A stretch of DNA of 64,000 bases, from the NCBI RefSeq assembly GCF_029953595.1, contig NZ_CP124535.1, forward strand, positions 2,264,001 through 2,328,000. The letters are read 5' to 3'. This DNA is from Fuscovulum ytuae. GTDB lineage: Bacteria; Pseudomonadota; Alphaproteobacteria; Rhodobacterales; Rhodobacteraceae. Below the pieces are notes generated by a model that did no database searches, was not told where the DNA came from, and saw nothing but the letters and a program-made list of their open reading frames with translations. Shown in pieces: positions 28,547 through 38,186 of the stretch; the stretch's first letter is position 1, and each line of letters starts with the position of its first letter. The position numbers and the translations under genes were made by a program.

Positions 28547-29788
28547 TCACGCCGCCGCCGTCACCGGCCCTCGGGTCTCGCGCACCGGCAGATGGACGAT
28601 GGCCGAAAACGCTCCTACCCCCACGCCGATCCACCAGACCAGCGTATAGCCCCCTGTGATGTCATACATCATGCCGCCCAGCCAGACGCCAAGGAACCCG
28701 CCGATCTGATGGCTGAGGAAGACCACGCCATAGAGCGTGCCCATATAGCGCAACCCGTAAAGATGCGCGACCAACCCGCTCGTCAGCGGCACCGTGGCCA
28801 GCCAAAGGGCCCCCATCACGGCAGAAAACACCAGCACGGACTCAGGCGTGATCGGCAACAGGATGAACACCGCCGCCGCAATCGTTCGCCCCGTATAGAT
28901 GCCTGCCAGCAGGTATTTCTTCGTATATCTCTTCCCCAACCACCCGGCGAGGATGGTGCCCGCGATATTGAACAGCCCGATGGTCGCAATCGACACCGCG
29001 CCCAGCGCCGATGTCGTCGTGATCCCCATCCCCGCGATCATGCCGCCCGGATCAATCGGCCCGCACAACTCCGTCACAAAGGCCGGGAAATGCGCCGTGA
29101 TGAAGGCCAGCTGATAGCCGCAGGAGAAAAAGCCAAGGAAGATCAGCGTATAGGACGGGTCCTTGAAGGCCCGCTTCAGCACGACCCCCATGCTTTCCTC
29201 CAACTCCGCCTTGCTCGCCACCTTGGGCGACCGGATGAAGGGCAGCGCAAAGAGCGATGCCAAGATCACCACGGCAAAGATCAGGAACACCTCCTGCCAG
29301 CTATAGGATTGCAGCAGGAACTCCGCCACCGGCGCGCCGATCACTTGCCCCGCCGACCCCGCCGCCGTGGCAATGCCCAGCGCCATGGACCGGTTCTCCG
29401 CGCTCGCCGCCCGCCCCACAATGGCCAGCACCACGCCAAACCCCGTCCCTGCGATGCCAAAGCCCACAAGGATTTCCAAAAGCTGCATCTGCCCCGGCGT
29501 GATCGCCCAAGCCGAAAGCACCAGCCCCGCCGCATACATCAAGGCCCCGGCCACGATGGCCTTGCGATCCCCAAACCGCTCCGCCACTGCGCCAAACAGC
29601 GGCTGCCCAATCCCCCAGGCCAAGTTCTGCACCGCAATCGCCAGCGAAAACTCCGCCCGCGCCCAGCCGAACTCTTCCGCGATGGGGATCTGGAACACCC
29701 CGAAACTCGCCCGGATGGCGAAACCCAGCATCAGGATCACGCAACCCGCAATCAAGACGGGCGTGATAAGGGGGGCGCTGCGCGTCAT
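28547..29788 (-). CDS. MFS transporter (OxlT-like)
   Basis: Protein of 413 residues with twelve predicted membrane segments and features of monocarboxylate/oxalate antiporter-like MFS proteins (FGVFQIPIAEEFGWARAEFSLA, GQPLFGAVAERFGDRKA). Substrate not determinable. AGAGG precedes the ATG. First gene of a two-gene MFS run; the region upstream holds intergenic repeats. Confidence 0.86.
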   Translation of the reverse strand: MTRSAPLITPVLIAGCVILMLGFAIRASFGVFQIPIAEEFGWARAEFSLAIAVQNLAWGIGQPLFGAVAERFGDRKAIVAGALMYAAGLVLSAWAITPGQMQLLEILVGFGIAGTGFGVVLAIVGRAASAENRSMALGIATAAGSAGQVIGAPVAEFLLQSYSWQEVFLIFAVVILASLFALPFIRSPKVASKAELEESMGVVLKRAFKDPSYTLIFLGFFSCGYQLAFITAHFPAFVTELCGPIDPGGMIAGMGITTTSALGAVSIATIGLFNIAGTILAGWLGKRYTKKYLLAGIYTGRTIAAAVFILLPITPESVLVFSAVMGALWLATVPLTSGLVAHLYGLRYMGTLYGVVFLSHQIGGFLGVWLGGMMYDITGGYTLVWWIGVGVGAFSAIVHLPVRETRGPVTAAA

Positions 29789-29894
29789 GGACGGAACCTC
29801 TGTCAGACCCCCACCTTCTCGGCCCGACAGGTCAGAAGGTCAAATGCAGATTTGTGATGCAGACAATCCAGCCGTGCCAAGCACCACGCCTGCC

Positions 29895-29920
29895 CCTTCA
29901 TCTTGGTCCAAATACTCAAA
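29895..29920 (+). repeat. Copy D (short) of the 'CAAATACTC' intergenic repeat
   Basis: CCTTCATCTTGGTCCAAATA followed by CTCAAA matches the first part of copies B and C almost exactly but lacks the GC-rich hairpin. It lies about 110 bases upstream of the divergent MFS gene. Confidence 0.6.
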
Positions 29921-29983
29921 AAGACCTTTCCACCCGCGCCACGCTGGACTGAAGAAACCCTTCCCCCACCGCGCGCTCCGTGG

Positions 29984-30141
29984 CCACAGTTTGCGGCACA
30001 AAAGACGGCACAAAACAGGGCACAGGACGTGCGGGCCTTCTCACCCCGCCCCGTTCAAGGATTGCTTAATTCTTCCTCACTTCTGCGCCCTTTGCGTGCC
30101 CACAGAATGCTGCACAAAAGGCGGCACAAAACAGGGCACAG
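29984..30141 (+). repeat. Pair of 42-bp direct repeats built from a 12-bp period
   Basis: Two copies, 29984-30025 and 30100-30141, match at 38 of 42 positions and start 116 bases apart. Each contains four units at an exact 12-bp spacing: the core (C/G)CAC starts at 29984, 29996, 30008, 30020 and at 30100, 30112, 30124, 30136. Consensus unit is roughly CGGCACAAAANA. A related array in reverse orientation lies inside the gene at 46.5 kb. The gene-free stretch 29789-30221 holds these arrays, repeat copy D and the alpha-glucosidase leader; no convincing ORF. Confidence 0.85.
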
Positions 30142-30221
30142 TCGATGTCGCCCTTTCCCCTGTCCAAAGCCCCCCCAAGCCGCTATCGCTGAGGGCAGGG
30201 ATTTATCCACTAGGGGGGCGC

Positions 30222-31829
30222 ATGGCAGGGCAAGATTGGTGGAAAGGGGCCGTCACCTATCAGGTCTATCCCCGCTCGTTTCAGGATAGCAATGGCGACG
30301 GAATAGGCGATCTTCCCGGCATCACCGCCCGCCTTCCCCATATCGCCGACCTTGGCGTCGATGCCATCTGGCTTTCACCGATCTTCACCTCACCCATGCG
30401 CGACATGGGCTATGATGTCAGCGATTACACCGAAATCGACCCCACCTTCGGCACCCTTCAGGACTTCGATACGCTGATCGCCCGCGCCCATGATCTTGGC
30501 CTGAAAATCATTATTGATCAGGTTCTTAGCCATTGCTCAGATCAACATCCCTTCTTCACCGAAAGCCGCGCCAGCCGGGACAATCCCCGCGCCGACTGGT
30601 TCGTCTGGGCCGATCCCAAGAAGGATGGCACCGCCCCCACCAACTGGCTCTCCGTCTTCGGCGGCAGTGCATGGACATGGGACGCGCGGCGCAAGCAATA
30701 CTACCTGCACAACTTCCTCTCCGAACAGCCCGACTTCAACTTCCACAACCCGGCAGTGCAGGACTGGCACCTTGCCAATATGCGCTTCTGGCTGGACCGC
30801 GGCGTGGACGGCTTCCGCTTTGACACCGCCAACTATTTCTTCCACGACCCGCAACTGCGTGACAATCCTGCCGATTTCCGTGAAAAATCAAGGCCTGACG
30901 GCAACCCGTATGAGATGCAATATCATCTCTTCGACAAGAACCGCCCCGAAACAACTGGCTGGATGGAACGCATCCGCACCCTGCTAAACAGCTACGAAGC
31001 CCGCGCCTCGGTGGGCGAAGTGGGCGACAGCCACCACGCCATTCGCCTGATGGGCGAATACACGGGGCCATCCCGACTGCATCAATGCTACAGCTTTGAA
31101 ATGATGGGGCCCGATTACGCCCCCGCCGTTTTTCAAAGCAAAATCAGTAATTTCTTTGATGGCGCCCCGAATGGTTGGCCGATGTGGGCCTTCTCGAACC
31201 ATGACGTTCCCCGCCATGTCACCCGCTGGTCGCGACATGGTGCCTCACAGGATGTGCTGGCCAAGCAGGCCGCCGCGCTGATCCTGTCCTTCGAAGGCTC
31301 GATCTGCCTCTGGCAGGGCGAGGAATTGGGTCAGACCGATACCGACCTTGCCTTCCACGAACTGACCGATCCGCAAGGCATCGCCTTCTGGCCCGAACCT
31401 GTGGGGCGCGACAACACCCGCACCCCCATGGTCTGGGACGGGACGGCAAATGGCGGCTTCACCACGGGCAAGCCTTGGCTGCCCGTGAACCCCCCGCAAC
31501 TGGCCCGCAACGTCGCAGCACAGGTGCAAGATGCTGAAAGCGTTCTGAATTTCTACAAGGCCATGCTGCGTTTCCGGCGCGAAACGCCGGCGCTCAAGAC
31601 CGGTCGCACCCGTTTTCTCGACCTTCCCGATCCTGTGCTGGGCTTCCTGCGCGGCGATGATCTGGCCTGCATCTTCAACCTGTCACCGACCGAGGTAACC
31701 GTCAGGGTCAAAGACTTGGCCGCGCTTATCGGCCCAACCCGCGCCGCAACGATCCATGGCGAAAGCCTGACCCTTGGTCCCAATGGCGTGGCCTTCGCCA
31801 CGGTCACGAATCCGATAGAGGCGCCCTAA
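30222..31829 (+). CDS. aglA: GH13 alpha-glucosidase (AglA-like)
   Basis: Cytoplasmic glycoside hydrolase releasing glucose from alpha-glucosides such as maltose, sucrose or trehalose analogues. Of 535 residues, GH13 motifs place the nucleophile Asp201 (GFRFDTAN), the acid/base Glu266 (VGEVGD) and the transition-state Asp328 (SNHDVP). The N-terminus WWKGAVTYQVYPRSFQDSNG is typical of oligo-1,6-glucosidase/alpha-glucosidase members and no signal peptide is present. A GGGGGG run precedes the ATG. Convergent with the GH42 gene, with overlapping stop codons inside a hairpin. Its promoter region carries the 12-bp-period repeats. Confidence 0.9.
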   Translation: MAGQDWWKGAVTYQVYPRSFQDSNGDGIGDLPGITARLPHIADLGVDAIWLSPIFTSPMRDMGYDVSDYTEIDPTFGTLQDFDTLIARAHDLGLKIIIDQVLSHCSDQHPFFTESRASRDNPRADWFVWADPKKDGTAPTNWLSVFGGSAWTWDARRKQYYLHNFLSEQPDFNFHNPAVQDWHLANMRFWLDRGVDGFRFDTANYFFHDPQLRDNPADFREKSRPDGNPYEMQYHLFDKNRPETTGWMERIRTLLNSYEARASVGEVGDSHHAIRLMGEYTGPSRLHQCYSFEMMGPDYAPAVFQSKISNFFDGAPNGWPMWAFSNHDVPRHVTRWSRHGASQDVLAKQAAALILSFEGSICLWQGEELGQTDTDLAFHELTDPQGIAFWPEPVGRDNTRTPMVWDGTANGGFTTGKPWLPVNPPQLARNVAAQVQDAESVLNFYKAMLRFRRETPALKTGRTRFLDLPDPVLGFLRGDDLACIFNLSPTEVTVRVKDLAALIGPTRAATIHGESLTLGPNGVAFATVTNPIEAP

Positions 31830-31837
31830 AGCGCCTC
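31818..31837. terminator. Hairpin spanning overlapping convergent stop codons
   Basis: GAGGCGC-CCTAAA-GCGCCTC is a perfect 7-bp stem whose loop holds the TAA of the alpha-glucosidase (31827-31829) and the TAG of the GH42 gene (31828-31826). It could act as a two-way end of transcription or RNA protection. No T-tract. Confidence 0.5.
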
Positions 31838-33727
31838 CCAATGCACCCCGGCGGGCGGGATCACCACGCCCCCCCATTCCACCGGAACGGGGTTGTAGTT
31901 GAACCAGAAGCGATGGCTTTCGCTATCGCGCCGCCGCAACCCTTCGGGCAAAGCCTCGACCGAAATCCCCTGCGACGCGCACAGCCCCGCCAAAATACGA
32001 TCCAGCACGCCATCCTCCGGCCAGCCGCCCAGATAGTGCAAGCCACCCGCCCGGATCAGCGCAGGCCAACCATCGGCAGCGCGCTCCACAACCTCGGCGC
32101 TGCCTTCGATTTTCTCACGCCAATGCAACAGGTTACCCCCGCCCTCCAGTGGCACGGGCACATCCGGCGGCAAGCTTTCCACCCGCGCGACCACCGCCTC
32201 CAGCCCCGGCAAATTGGGCGGCAGCGGCACGGGCGTGGCGAATTCCGCCGTCTTGGCATTGCTGCGTGGCCCAATCAGTGCAGCGCCCTTGAACCGCTCC
32301 AGCGCGGCAAGGAAGGCGTCGGACAAAGTCGCCACACCGGGGGCCAGCACCAGCTTGTATCCCGACAAGTCCGCCACATCTGGCGGCAGGATATCCACGT
32401 TCAACCCCAACCGCCTCAGGCCCCGGTAAAAGGCAAAGACCAGCCGGAAATAATCGAAATCTCGCCCCTGCGGCTGCGTCTGCCACGCCCATGCGCTGGC
32501 ATAGTCAAACACCACAGCCACATCCGCCCGCGCCGTGCTGACCTCTGGCATAGCAGCCAGTTCCCGCGCCACTTCCCCCGCCTCTTCAAAGGCCTGCGCA
32601 GGCGCGCTATCGGGGCGCAGCAGCCCCGCATGCATCTGCTCTTGCGCGAAAGGAGCCTGCCGCCAGCGGAAGTAGCACACCGCCTCCGCCCCATGGGCAA
32701 AGGCCTCCCATGCCCAAAGCCGCGCCATCCCCGGCAGCGGGTCGGCATTCCACGGGGCCCAGTTTACTGGCCCCGGCTGCTGTTCCATGATCCACCACCG
32801 TCCCCGCCCCACGGCGCGATACAGGTCGTGGTGGAAGGCCTGAAAATCCGGGTCCCCCTGCCGCACAAAGCGCCGCTTATGCTCTGCCGTCACCTCCAAC
32901 CGATCAGACAGGAACCCCAGCGGATAGGCATCCCAAGACGCGATATCCAAATCCGCCCCAACGGCGAAATGGTCGAATTCCGTGATGCGACCCATATAAT
33001 TATGGGCAATCGGCGCGGCCGAGAGTTTGCGGATGATCTCGGTCTGCACCCGATTGAAAGCCGCCACCTCATCGCTCGCGAAGCGCCGGAAGGCCATCAC
33101 ATGCGACGGGTTCGCCTCGGTAACTGTCAGATTGGGCAGGCCAATCTCGTCGAAAGAGGAATATTCCATCGACCAGAACACATTACCCCAAGCGCGGTTA
33201 AGCGCCTGCGGACTCTGATACCGCTGCGCCAACCATTCGCGGAACGCCTGCTTGGCCGCGTCGGAATAGCTCAGCACCGTGTCATGGCAACCATATTCAT
33301 TATCGGTCTGCCACGCCGCCACATGCGGGTTCCGCCCATAGCGCCGCGCCAGTTCCGTCACGATCCGCGCCGATTCCGCGCGATAGCCGCGATGGGAAAA
33401 GCAGTAATGCCGGCGCGACCCGAACCCCCTTGGTCGCCCCTCTGCATCCACCGCCAGCATGTCGGGATGCCGGTCGAGCATCCAGCGCGGCGGCGTCGCC
33501 GTGGGCGTGCCCAGCACCACCTTCAGCCCCGCCTTGCCCAATGTGTCGATCGCCCGATCCAGCCAGTCCCACTCAAACCGTCCCGGTTCCGGTTCCATCC
33601 GGCTCCACGCGAATTCACCAATCCGGACCCAGGTCAGGCCCAGATCCGCCATTCGGGCGGCATCCTCGGCCCATTTCTCTTCCGGCCAATGTTCGGGATA
33701 GTAGCAGACGCCAAGCGTGCGTTTCAC
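31826..33727 (-). CDS. GH42 beta-galactosidase
   Basis: Hydrolyses terminal beta-galactosides such as lactose or galacto-oligosaccharides. Of 633 residues, the (beta/alpha)8 barrel has the acid/base Glu144 (QTDNEYGCHDT) and nucleophile Glu315 (WIMEQQPGPVNW). The middle trimerisation domain (VAVVFDYASAWAWQTQPQG) and C-terminal domain follow. No signal peptide, so it acts on imported sugar. GTG start overlaps the lactonase stop (GTGA); last gene of the sugar operon. Confidence 0.93.
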   Translation of the reverse strand: MKRTLGVCYYPEHWPEEKWAEDAARMADLGLTWVRIGEFAWSRMEPEPGRFEWDWLDRAIDTLGKAGLKVVLGTPTATPPRWMLDRHPDMLAVDAEGRPRGFGSRRHYCFSHRGYRAESARIVTELARRYGRNPHVAAWQTDNEYGCHDTVLSYSDAAKQAFREWLAQRYQSPQALNRAWGNVFWSMEYSSFDEIGLPNLTVTEANPSHVMAFRRFASDEVAAFNRVQTEIIRKLSAAPIAHNYMGRITEFDHFAVGADLDIASWDAYPLGFLSDRLEVTAEHKRRFVRQGDPDFQAFHHDLYRAVGRGRWWIMEQQPGPVNWAPWNADPLPGMARLWAWEAFAHGAEAVCYFRWRQAPFAQEQMHAGLLRPDSAPAQAFEEAGEVARELAAMPEVSTARADVAVVFDYASAWAWQTQPQGRDFDYFRLVFAFYRGLRRLGLNVDILPPDVADLSGYKLVLAPGVATLSDAFLAALERFKGAALIGPRSNAKTAEFATPVPLPPNLPGLEAVVARVESLPPDVPVPLEGGGNLLHWREKIEGSAEVVERAADGWPALIRAGGLHYLGGWPEDGVLDRILAGLCASQGISVEALPEGLRRRDSESHRFWFNYNPVPVEWGGVVIPPAGVHWEAL

Positions 33728-34581
33728 AAGATCACCTGTGGTTCGGGCAGTCCCCGGCCAATGCCTTGAACCGCAAAGGTCTTTCCGGCCTCTGGATCGG
33801 CGGCAAGCGCCGCCGCATCCATCCCCTCACGGGCCGTTGTGCAGAACAATGTCGCCAATCCCTCTCCCCCAAAGGCCGGGCAAGAGGTCTGCGTTGCCCC
33901 CATCGACACCGCCGTCAGGAACCGCCCGTCGGGGGCATAACTGGCCACCCGCCCTGCCCCCCATTGCGCGTTCCAAAGATTGCCTTCCGCATCCACCACC
34001 GCACCATCGGGCAGAATGCCCTCGGCACTCAGGTCGACAAAGGTTTCCGGGTTACCAACGGGCCAGCCATCGGCATCCAGCGCCACCCGCTGAATGCGGT
34101 GGGTCAGAGTGTCCGAGAAATGCGCAAATCTCCCGTCGGGGCTGAAACAGATCGAATTCGGGATTGTAAGGCCCGGAAACATCCGCCGCATCTCGCCGCG
34201 ATACCAGCGCCAGATCGATCCGCGTCCGGGGTCATTTCCACCCCGCTTGCCCATCGTCCCGATCCAGAACCCGCCTTGCCGATCCGCCCGCCCATCATTC
34301 GATCGCGTTCCGGGATCGTCGGCCTCAAGGTCGGCAACCGTCTCGATTTCTTCTGTCTCCAGGTCAAACAGGAACAAGTCCCGTTCCCCTGCGATCAAAA
34401 GCACATCCCGGCTCACCCAACCCGCCGCAGAAACCATCTCGACAAAAGACCAGGTCCGTGCCGCGCCATCCTCGATGGAATGCAGCTTTTTCCCAAGGAT
34501 ATCGAACCAGAAGAACTGCCGCCGCAATGGATGCCAAAAGGCTCCCTCGCCCAGCTCGCAGACCCGCGCATCAAAGATCAT
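33724..34581 (-). CDS. SMP-30/gluconolactonase family sugar lactonase
   Basis: Six-bladed beta-propeller metal-dependent lactonase of 285 residues. Conserved motifs are LGEGAFWHP (metal Glu), [19 protein letters not shown] (Asn/Asp), [10 protein letters not shown] and [19 protein letters not shown] (Asp). In this operon the natural substrate is most likely galactono-1,4-lactone, giving galactonate for the De Ley-Doudoroff route; that is inferred from dgoA/dgoK. ATGA overlap with dgoA upstream and GTGA overlap with the beta-galactosidase downstream. Confidence 0.88.
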   Translation of the reverse strand: MIFDARVCELGEGAFWHPLRRQFFWFDILGKKLHSIEDGAARTWSFVEMVSAAGWVSRDVLLIAGERDLFLFDLETEEIETVADLEADDPGTRSNDGRADRQGGFWIGTMGKRGGNDPGRGSIWRWYRGEMRRMFPGLTIPNSICFSPDGRFAHFSDTLTHRIQRVALDADGWPVGNPETFVDLSAEGILPDGAVVDAEGNLWNAQWGAGRVASYAPDGRFLTAVSMGATQTSCPAFGGEGLATLFCTTAREGMDAAALAADPEAGKTFAVQGIGRGLPEPQVIL

Positions 34582-35186
34582 CCCACGGCCTCGTCATAGG
34601 CTGCCACGATCCGCGCGGCACGCGCGGCCACCTCGGCGACCGAAAGCCCCGGCTGAAAAAGCGCGGTTCCGATCCCGAACCCATCCACCCCGGCCTTGAT
34701 CCACTGGGCGAAATTATCGGCCCCCGCCCCACCCACGGCATAGACCTGACAGCCCTTTGGCAGCACGGCGCGCATCGCCTTTACCCCATCCGGCCCGATC
34801 AAGCTGGCAGGGAAAATCTTCAACCCGTCCGCCCCAGCCTTCAGCGCGGCAAAACATTCCGTCGGCGTCATCACCCCTGGCCAGCTCTGCAACCCCCGCG
34901 CCTTGGTCGCCCGGATGACTTCAGCATCGCAATTCGGCGACACGATCAGCCGTCCGCCCGCATCTGCCACTTCGCCAACGTCAGCAACCATCAGCACCGT
35001 GCCTGCCCCGATGATGGCATGGGTGCCCAGCGCCTTTACCATCGCCGCGATTGAGGTGACGGGATGCGGGCTGTTCAGCGGAACCTCAATCGAGGTGATC
35101 CCCGCCTTTACCAAGGCCTCCGCCATGGGCACGGCCTCTTCCGGGGTGATCCCGCGCAGGATGGCGATGATCTTCCGTTCCGTCAT
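34578..35186 (-). CDS. dgoA: 2-dehydro-3-deoxy-6-phosphogalactonate aldolase
   Basis: Class I aldolase that cleaves KDPGal to pyruvate and glyceraldehyde 3-phosphate. Of 202 residues, the N-terminus [14 protein letters not shown], the Glu-containing [15 protein letters not shown] and the Schiff-base lysine region [11 protein letters not shown] are characteristic of KDPG/KDPGal aldolases; VPLNSP rather than VTLRTP favours the galactonate branch. The ATG at 35186 overlaps the dgoK stop (ATGA). Confidence 0.93.
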   Translation of the reverse strand: MTERKIIAILRGITPEEAVPMAEALVKAGITSIEVPLNSPHPVTSIAAMVKALGTHAIIGAGTVLMVADVGEVADAGGRLIVSPNCDAEVIRATKARGLQSWPGVMTPTECFAALKAGADGLKIFPASLIGPDGVKAMRAVLPKGCQVYAVGGAGADNFAQWIKAGVDGFGIGTALFQPGLSVAEVAARAARIVAAYDEAVG

Positions 35187-36079
35187 GCGTTCACCTTTGC
35201 CCGTGTCATGAGCAACCCCGCCAGAACGGCATCGCCGCCCTTCACCACCCGGGCCTCTACACCCAACCCCTTCAAAGCACGCGCGTAAGAAGCTGAAATG
35301 GCTTCCGACCCGACGATCACCACCGCCTGACCCAACCAATATGGCCGCGCCGCCGCCAGTTCCATCCCGATCAAAAGGCCCGACAACCGCGCCCGCGCCG
35401 AAGCCGCCGCAAGCCCGGCAATCAGTCCCTCGGCACGAATTGAGAACAGCCGCGCCCCGATCCGTTCCGGCCGCGACAACGCATCCGACACCGCCGCATC
35501 AAAGGCCGCCTCGTCCCAGCCATCTCCCTGCAAGCCATGCCGCAGGACCGATGCCTGCGACAGTAGCGCGAACATCTCGCCCGTCAGAAAGGTCTGGAAA
35601 CTCACCACCTCGCCCGCGCTCAGATGGGCCCATTTGGAATGGGTGCCGGGCAGGCAGACAACCCCATCGAACCCCTGGCGAAGGGCCAGCACCCCTGCGA
35701 TTTGCGTCTCTTCCCCCCGCATCACATCGGCGGGCTGCACCTGTTTCAGGCCGGGCACCAGCCGCACACGGATGCGCCCATCCCGCGTGGGTGCCGTCAC
35801 CAGCGTTGCGGGGTCCAGCGGCGTGCAAGGAACGGCGCGATAGGGCGCTTCGTGCCAACCTTGACGGCTGCCCACCATCCCGCAGGCAATCACCTCGGTC
35901 ACACGCCCTTCCGTCAGCCAAGGGTCAATCAAGTGCAACAAGGCCGGTTCGAACCCGTCCCGATCCAGCCGCCCCATCCCGTCATCCGATGTGGATTGCG
36001 CGACGATGCCGTCGCGCCCCATCGCAAAGGCGCGCAGATTGGTGGTGCCCCAGTCGACCGCGATCCATTCCACCGTCAT
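35183..36079 (-). CDS. dgoK: 2-dehydro-3-deoxygalactonokinase
   Basis: ATP-dependent kinase making KDPGal from 2-dehydro-3-deoxygalactonate. The DgoK family signature is clear: [11 protein letters not shown] at the N-terminus, [10 protein letters not shown], and [13 protein letters not shown]. 298 residues from the ATG at 36079; the longer in-frame reading to 36130 would enter the alpha-galactosidase gene. Lies 28 bases after that gene and is coupled to dgoA. Confidence 0.93.
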   Translation of the reverse strand: MTVEWIAVDWGTTNLRAFAMGRDGIVAQSTSDDGMGRLDRDGFEPALLHLIDPWLTEGRVTEVIACGMVGSRQGWHEAPYRAVPCTPLDPATLVTAPTRDGRIRVRLVPGLKQVQPADVMRGEETQIAGVLALRQGFDGVVCLPGTHSKWAHLSAGEVVSFQTFLTGEMFALLSQASVLRHGLQGDGWDEAAFDAAVSDALSRPERIGARLFSIRAEGLIAGLAAASARARLSGLLIGMELAAARPYWLGQAVVIVGSEAISASYARALKGLGVEARVVKGGDAVLAGLLMTRAKVNA

Positions 36080-36107
36080 CGTTCCGCCTTCCCTAAGGCC
36101 GACCTCG

Positions 36108-38186
36108 TCAAAGCCGTTCGCCTTCCACAACCCAGATCGTCGCAGGCCAAGCCACAGGCAACAGCAGCCCGCGCTGCATCAACGCTTGCCCCGACAGGGT
36201 CAAGGGCCCGGACTTTATCGCATTCGGCCCCCGCGATTGCGGCGGCGCATCCTCTGGGTTGACCAGACGCACCCGATACAGCGCCTTCGGATCCAACCCG
36301 GTCAGCCGAAGGGGACGCGGCAAAATCTGGACACTCGTCCCCTCCTGCCCCGCGAACAGGACAAAGCGCCCACCATCCTCCGCAATCTGCATTTCGGCGA
36401 TAACGGCAGGATCGTCGCTGTCCAGCCGATGGATTGTCCCCGCCATCATCCAATCGCGATTGGCCTTCCACCATGCCGTCACGGATTTCAGGGTGGCCGC
36501 CTCTTCCGCCGTCAGTGTCCGCAAATCCATTTCGAACCCGAAATGCCGCTGCGCCGCGATCCAAGCGCGAAACGACATCGGCAGCACCCGACCCGCCGTA
36601 TGGCTGCGCCGCGCGCCGACATGGCTGCCCGTCACCGCCGCAGGCAGAAACAGCGCCGCGTCGTTCTGCATCCGCAAGCGTTCGATCCCGTCGATACTGT
36701 CCGACAACCAGACACGCTGCGTATGGGCAAGGATGCCCGCATCAATACGCCCACCGCCGCTTGCACAGCTTTCGATCTCCACCTCGGGATGCGATTTGCG
36801 CAGGGCCGACAGCAGCTCATAAATCCCCCGCGTCTGCGCCGCATCCACGACGGGCAACAGGCGGTTATGGTCCCATTTGATGTAATCAACGGGATATGTG
36901 GCCAGAATGTCCGACACCGCGTTGAACAGATATTCCCGCACCTCGGCCTTTGACAGGTCAAGCACCATCTGGTTCCGCCCCGCCACCTGATCAGCAGGAC
37001 CAAGCATCCAGTCAGGATGGGCGCGCATCAGTTCGCTGTCGGGGTTCACCATCTCCGGCTCGAACCACAGGCCGAAAGTCATGCCCAGCCGATGCACATG
37101 GGCAATCAGCGGGTGCAGACCATCAGGCCATTTCCGGCGGTCCACCGTCCAATCACCCAGAGACGTGGTGTCGTCATCCCGCAGCCCGAACCATCCGTCA
37201 TCCAGCACAAAACGCTCGGCCCCCATTTCGGCGGCGCGGTCGGCGATGGCGGAAAGGTCAGCAAGGTTGTGGCCGAAATAGATCGCTTCCCAGCAGTTGT
37301 AATGCACCGGGCGCGGGCGCCGCGGATCGGGCCACGTCACCACCCGGTCGCGGATATCGCGCTGGAAGGTCGCGCCAATCCCGTTCAACCCCGCCCCTGA
37401 CCAAAGCGCCAAAAGCTCTGCCGTCTGGAAATGCTGCCCCGGCTGCGTTTCGGCCCCCCAAGCATGGCCGAACTGCACCTGCCGCCGACCATCCGGCAAT
37501 TCCTCGGCCACCATCCGATGCCCGCCCGACCAACCATAGTGCAGGGCCCAAGCCGCTCCCTGCATATTCGTCGCCCCAGCCCCGGCAAAAATCGCATAAG
37601 GCGGATGTTCATGCCCCGACCGCCCCGTCCGCGCCTCGCGCAGGCGGATGCCGGGGGTCCATGCCACGCGGTTCAGATGAAACTCGCGCGTCCATTTGCC
37701 ATGGACATCAATGATGTCCCCCTCCTGCGGCGCAGGCAGGACAGGGGCCGCCATCCAATGCAGGCGCACCGGCTGTTTGGCATCAAGCAGCGTCCTCAGG
37801 CCGATCACACCCGTTGGATAGGCCCGCAACTCATGCGTCAGACGCAACCCTTCCGCCACGCTGACAAGGCGCAGATGGCCAGACTCTTCTTCCACCCGCT
37901 CAAAAGTGAACTGCGGCGAAAGCGGCGTGCCATCCGCGGCCGCCAGAACCAGCCCCGGCTGCCCCTGGAAGGCTCGCCCCGCCTCAGGGCAAAGGGAAAG
38001 CGCCGGCAACGCATCCAGCATTCCGCCTGTCAGATCGTGACGCGCAGCGGAAGCAAGCGCCACAAGATCCTCGTCCTCTGGCAGGCGCGCGCCCCACCAG
38101 ATCACCTCGGGGATGCCGCCCGAAGTCGTCAGGGCGATGGTCTGGGCCTGATCGCCTGAACCGGCATCCAGCCTGAACTCCGTCAC
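36108..38186 (-). CDS. GH36 alpha-galactosidase
   Basis: Hydrolyses alpha-1,6-galactosides such as melibiose and raffinose. The 692-residue protein has an N-terminal beta-supersandwich, then a barrel with the nucleophile Asp439 (YIKWDHNR) and acid/base Asp496 (VWLSDSID). The conserved stretches NCWEAIYFGHN, FVLDDGWFG and FEPEMVNPDS are all present. The start is GTG at 38186, overlapping the permease stop (GTGA), so the enzyme is translated with the transporter. No signal peptide; it acts in the cytoplasm. Confidence 0.94.
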   Translation of the reverse strand: MTEFRLDAGSGDQAQTIALTTSGGIPEVIWWGARLPEDEDLVALASAARHDLTGGMLDALPALSLCPEAGRAFQGQPGLVLAAADGTPLSPQFTFERVEEESGHLRLVSVAEGLRLTHELRAYPTGVIGLRTLLDAKQPVRLHWMAAPVLPAPQEGDIIDVHGKWTREFHLNRVAWTPGIRLREARTGRSGHEHPPYAIFAGAGATNMQGAAWALHYGWSGGHRMVAEELPDGRRQVQFGHAWGAETQPGQHFQTAELLALWSGAGLNGIGATFQRDIRDRVVTWPDPRRPRPVHYNCWEAIYFGHNLADLSAIADRAAEMGAERFVLDDGWFGLRDDDTTSLGDWTVDRRKWPDGLHPLIAHVHRLGMTFGLWFEPEMVNPDSELMRAHPDWMLGPADQVAGRNQMVLDLSKAEVREYLFNAVSDILATYPVDYIKWDHNRLLPVVDAAQTRGIYELLSALRKSHPEVEIESCASGGGRIDAGILAHTQRVWLSDSIDGIERLRMQNDAALFLPAAVTGSHVGARRSHTAGRVLPMSFRAWIAAQRHFGFEMDLRTLTAEEAATLKSVTAWWKANRDWMMAGTIHRLDSDDPAVIAEMQIAEDGGRFVLFAGQEGTSVQILPRPLRLTGLDPKALYRVRLVNPEDAPPQSRGPNAIKSGPLTLSGQALMQRGLLLPVAWPATIWVVEGERL

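Noticed and set aside
30203-30211. DnaA-box-like TTATCCACT
   Set aside because: A single near-match with no cluster, and it lies in the aglA leader. Not enough for an origin claim.
29903-30289. 128-residue open frame across the intergenic repeats and into the alpha-glucosidase start
   Set aside because: No domain, composition driven by the repeats, and it overlaps the well-supported aglA start in another frame.
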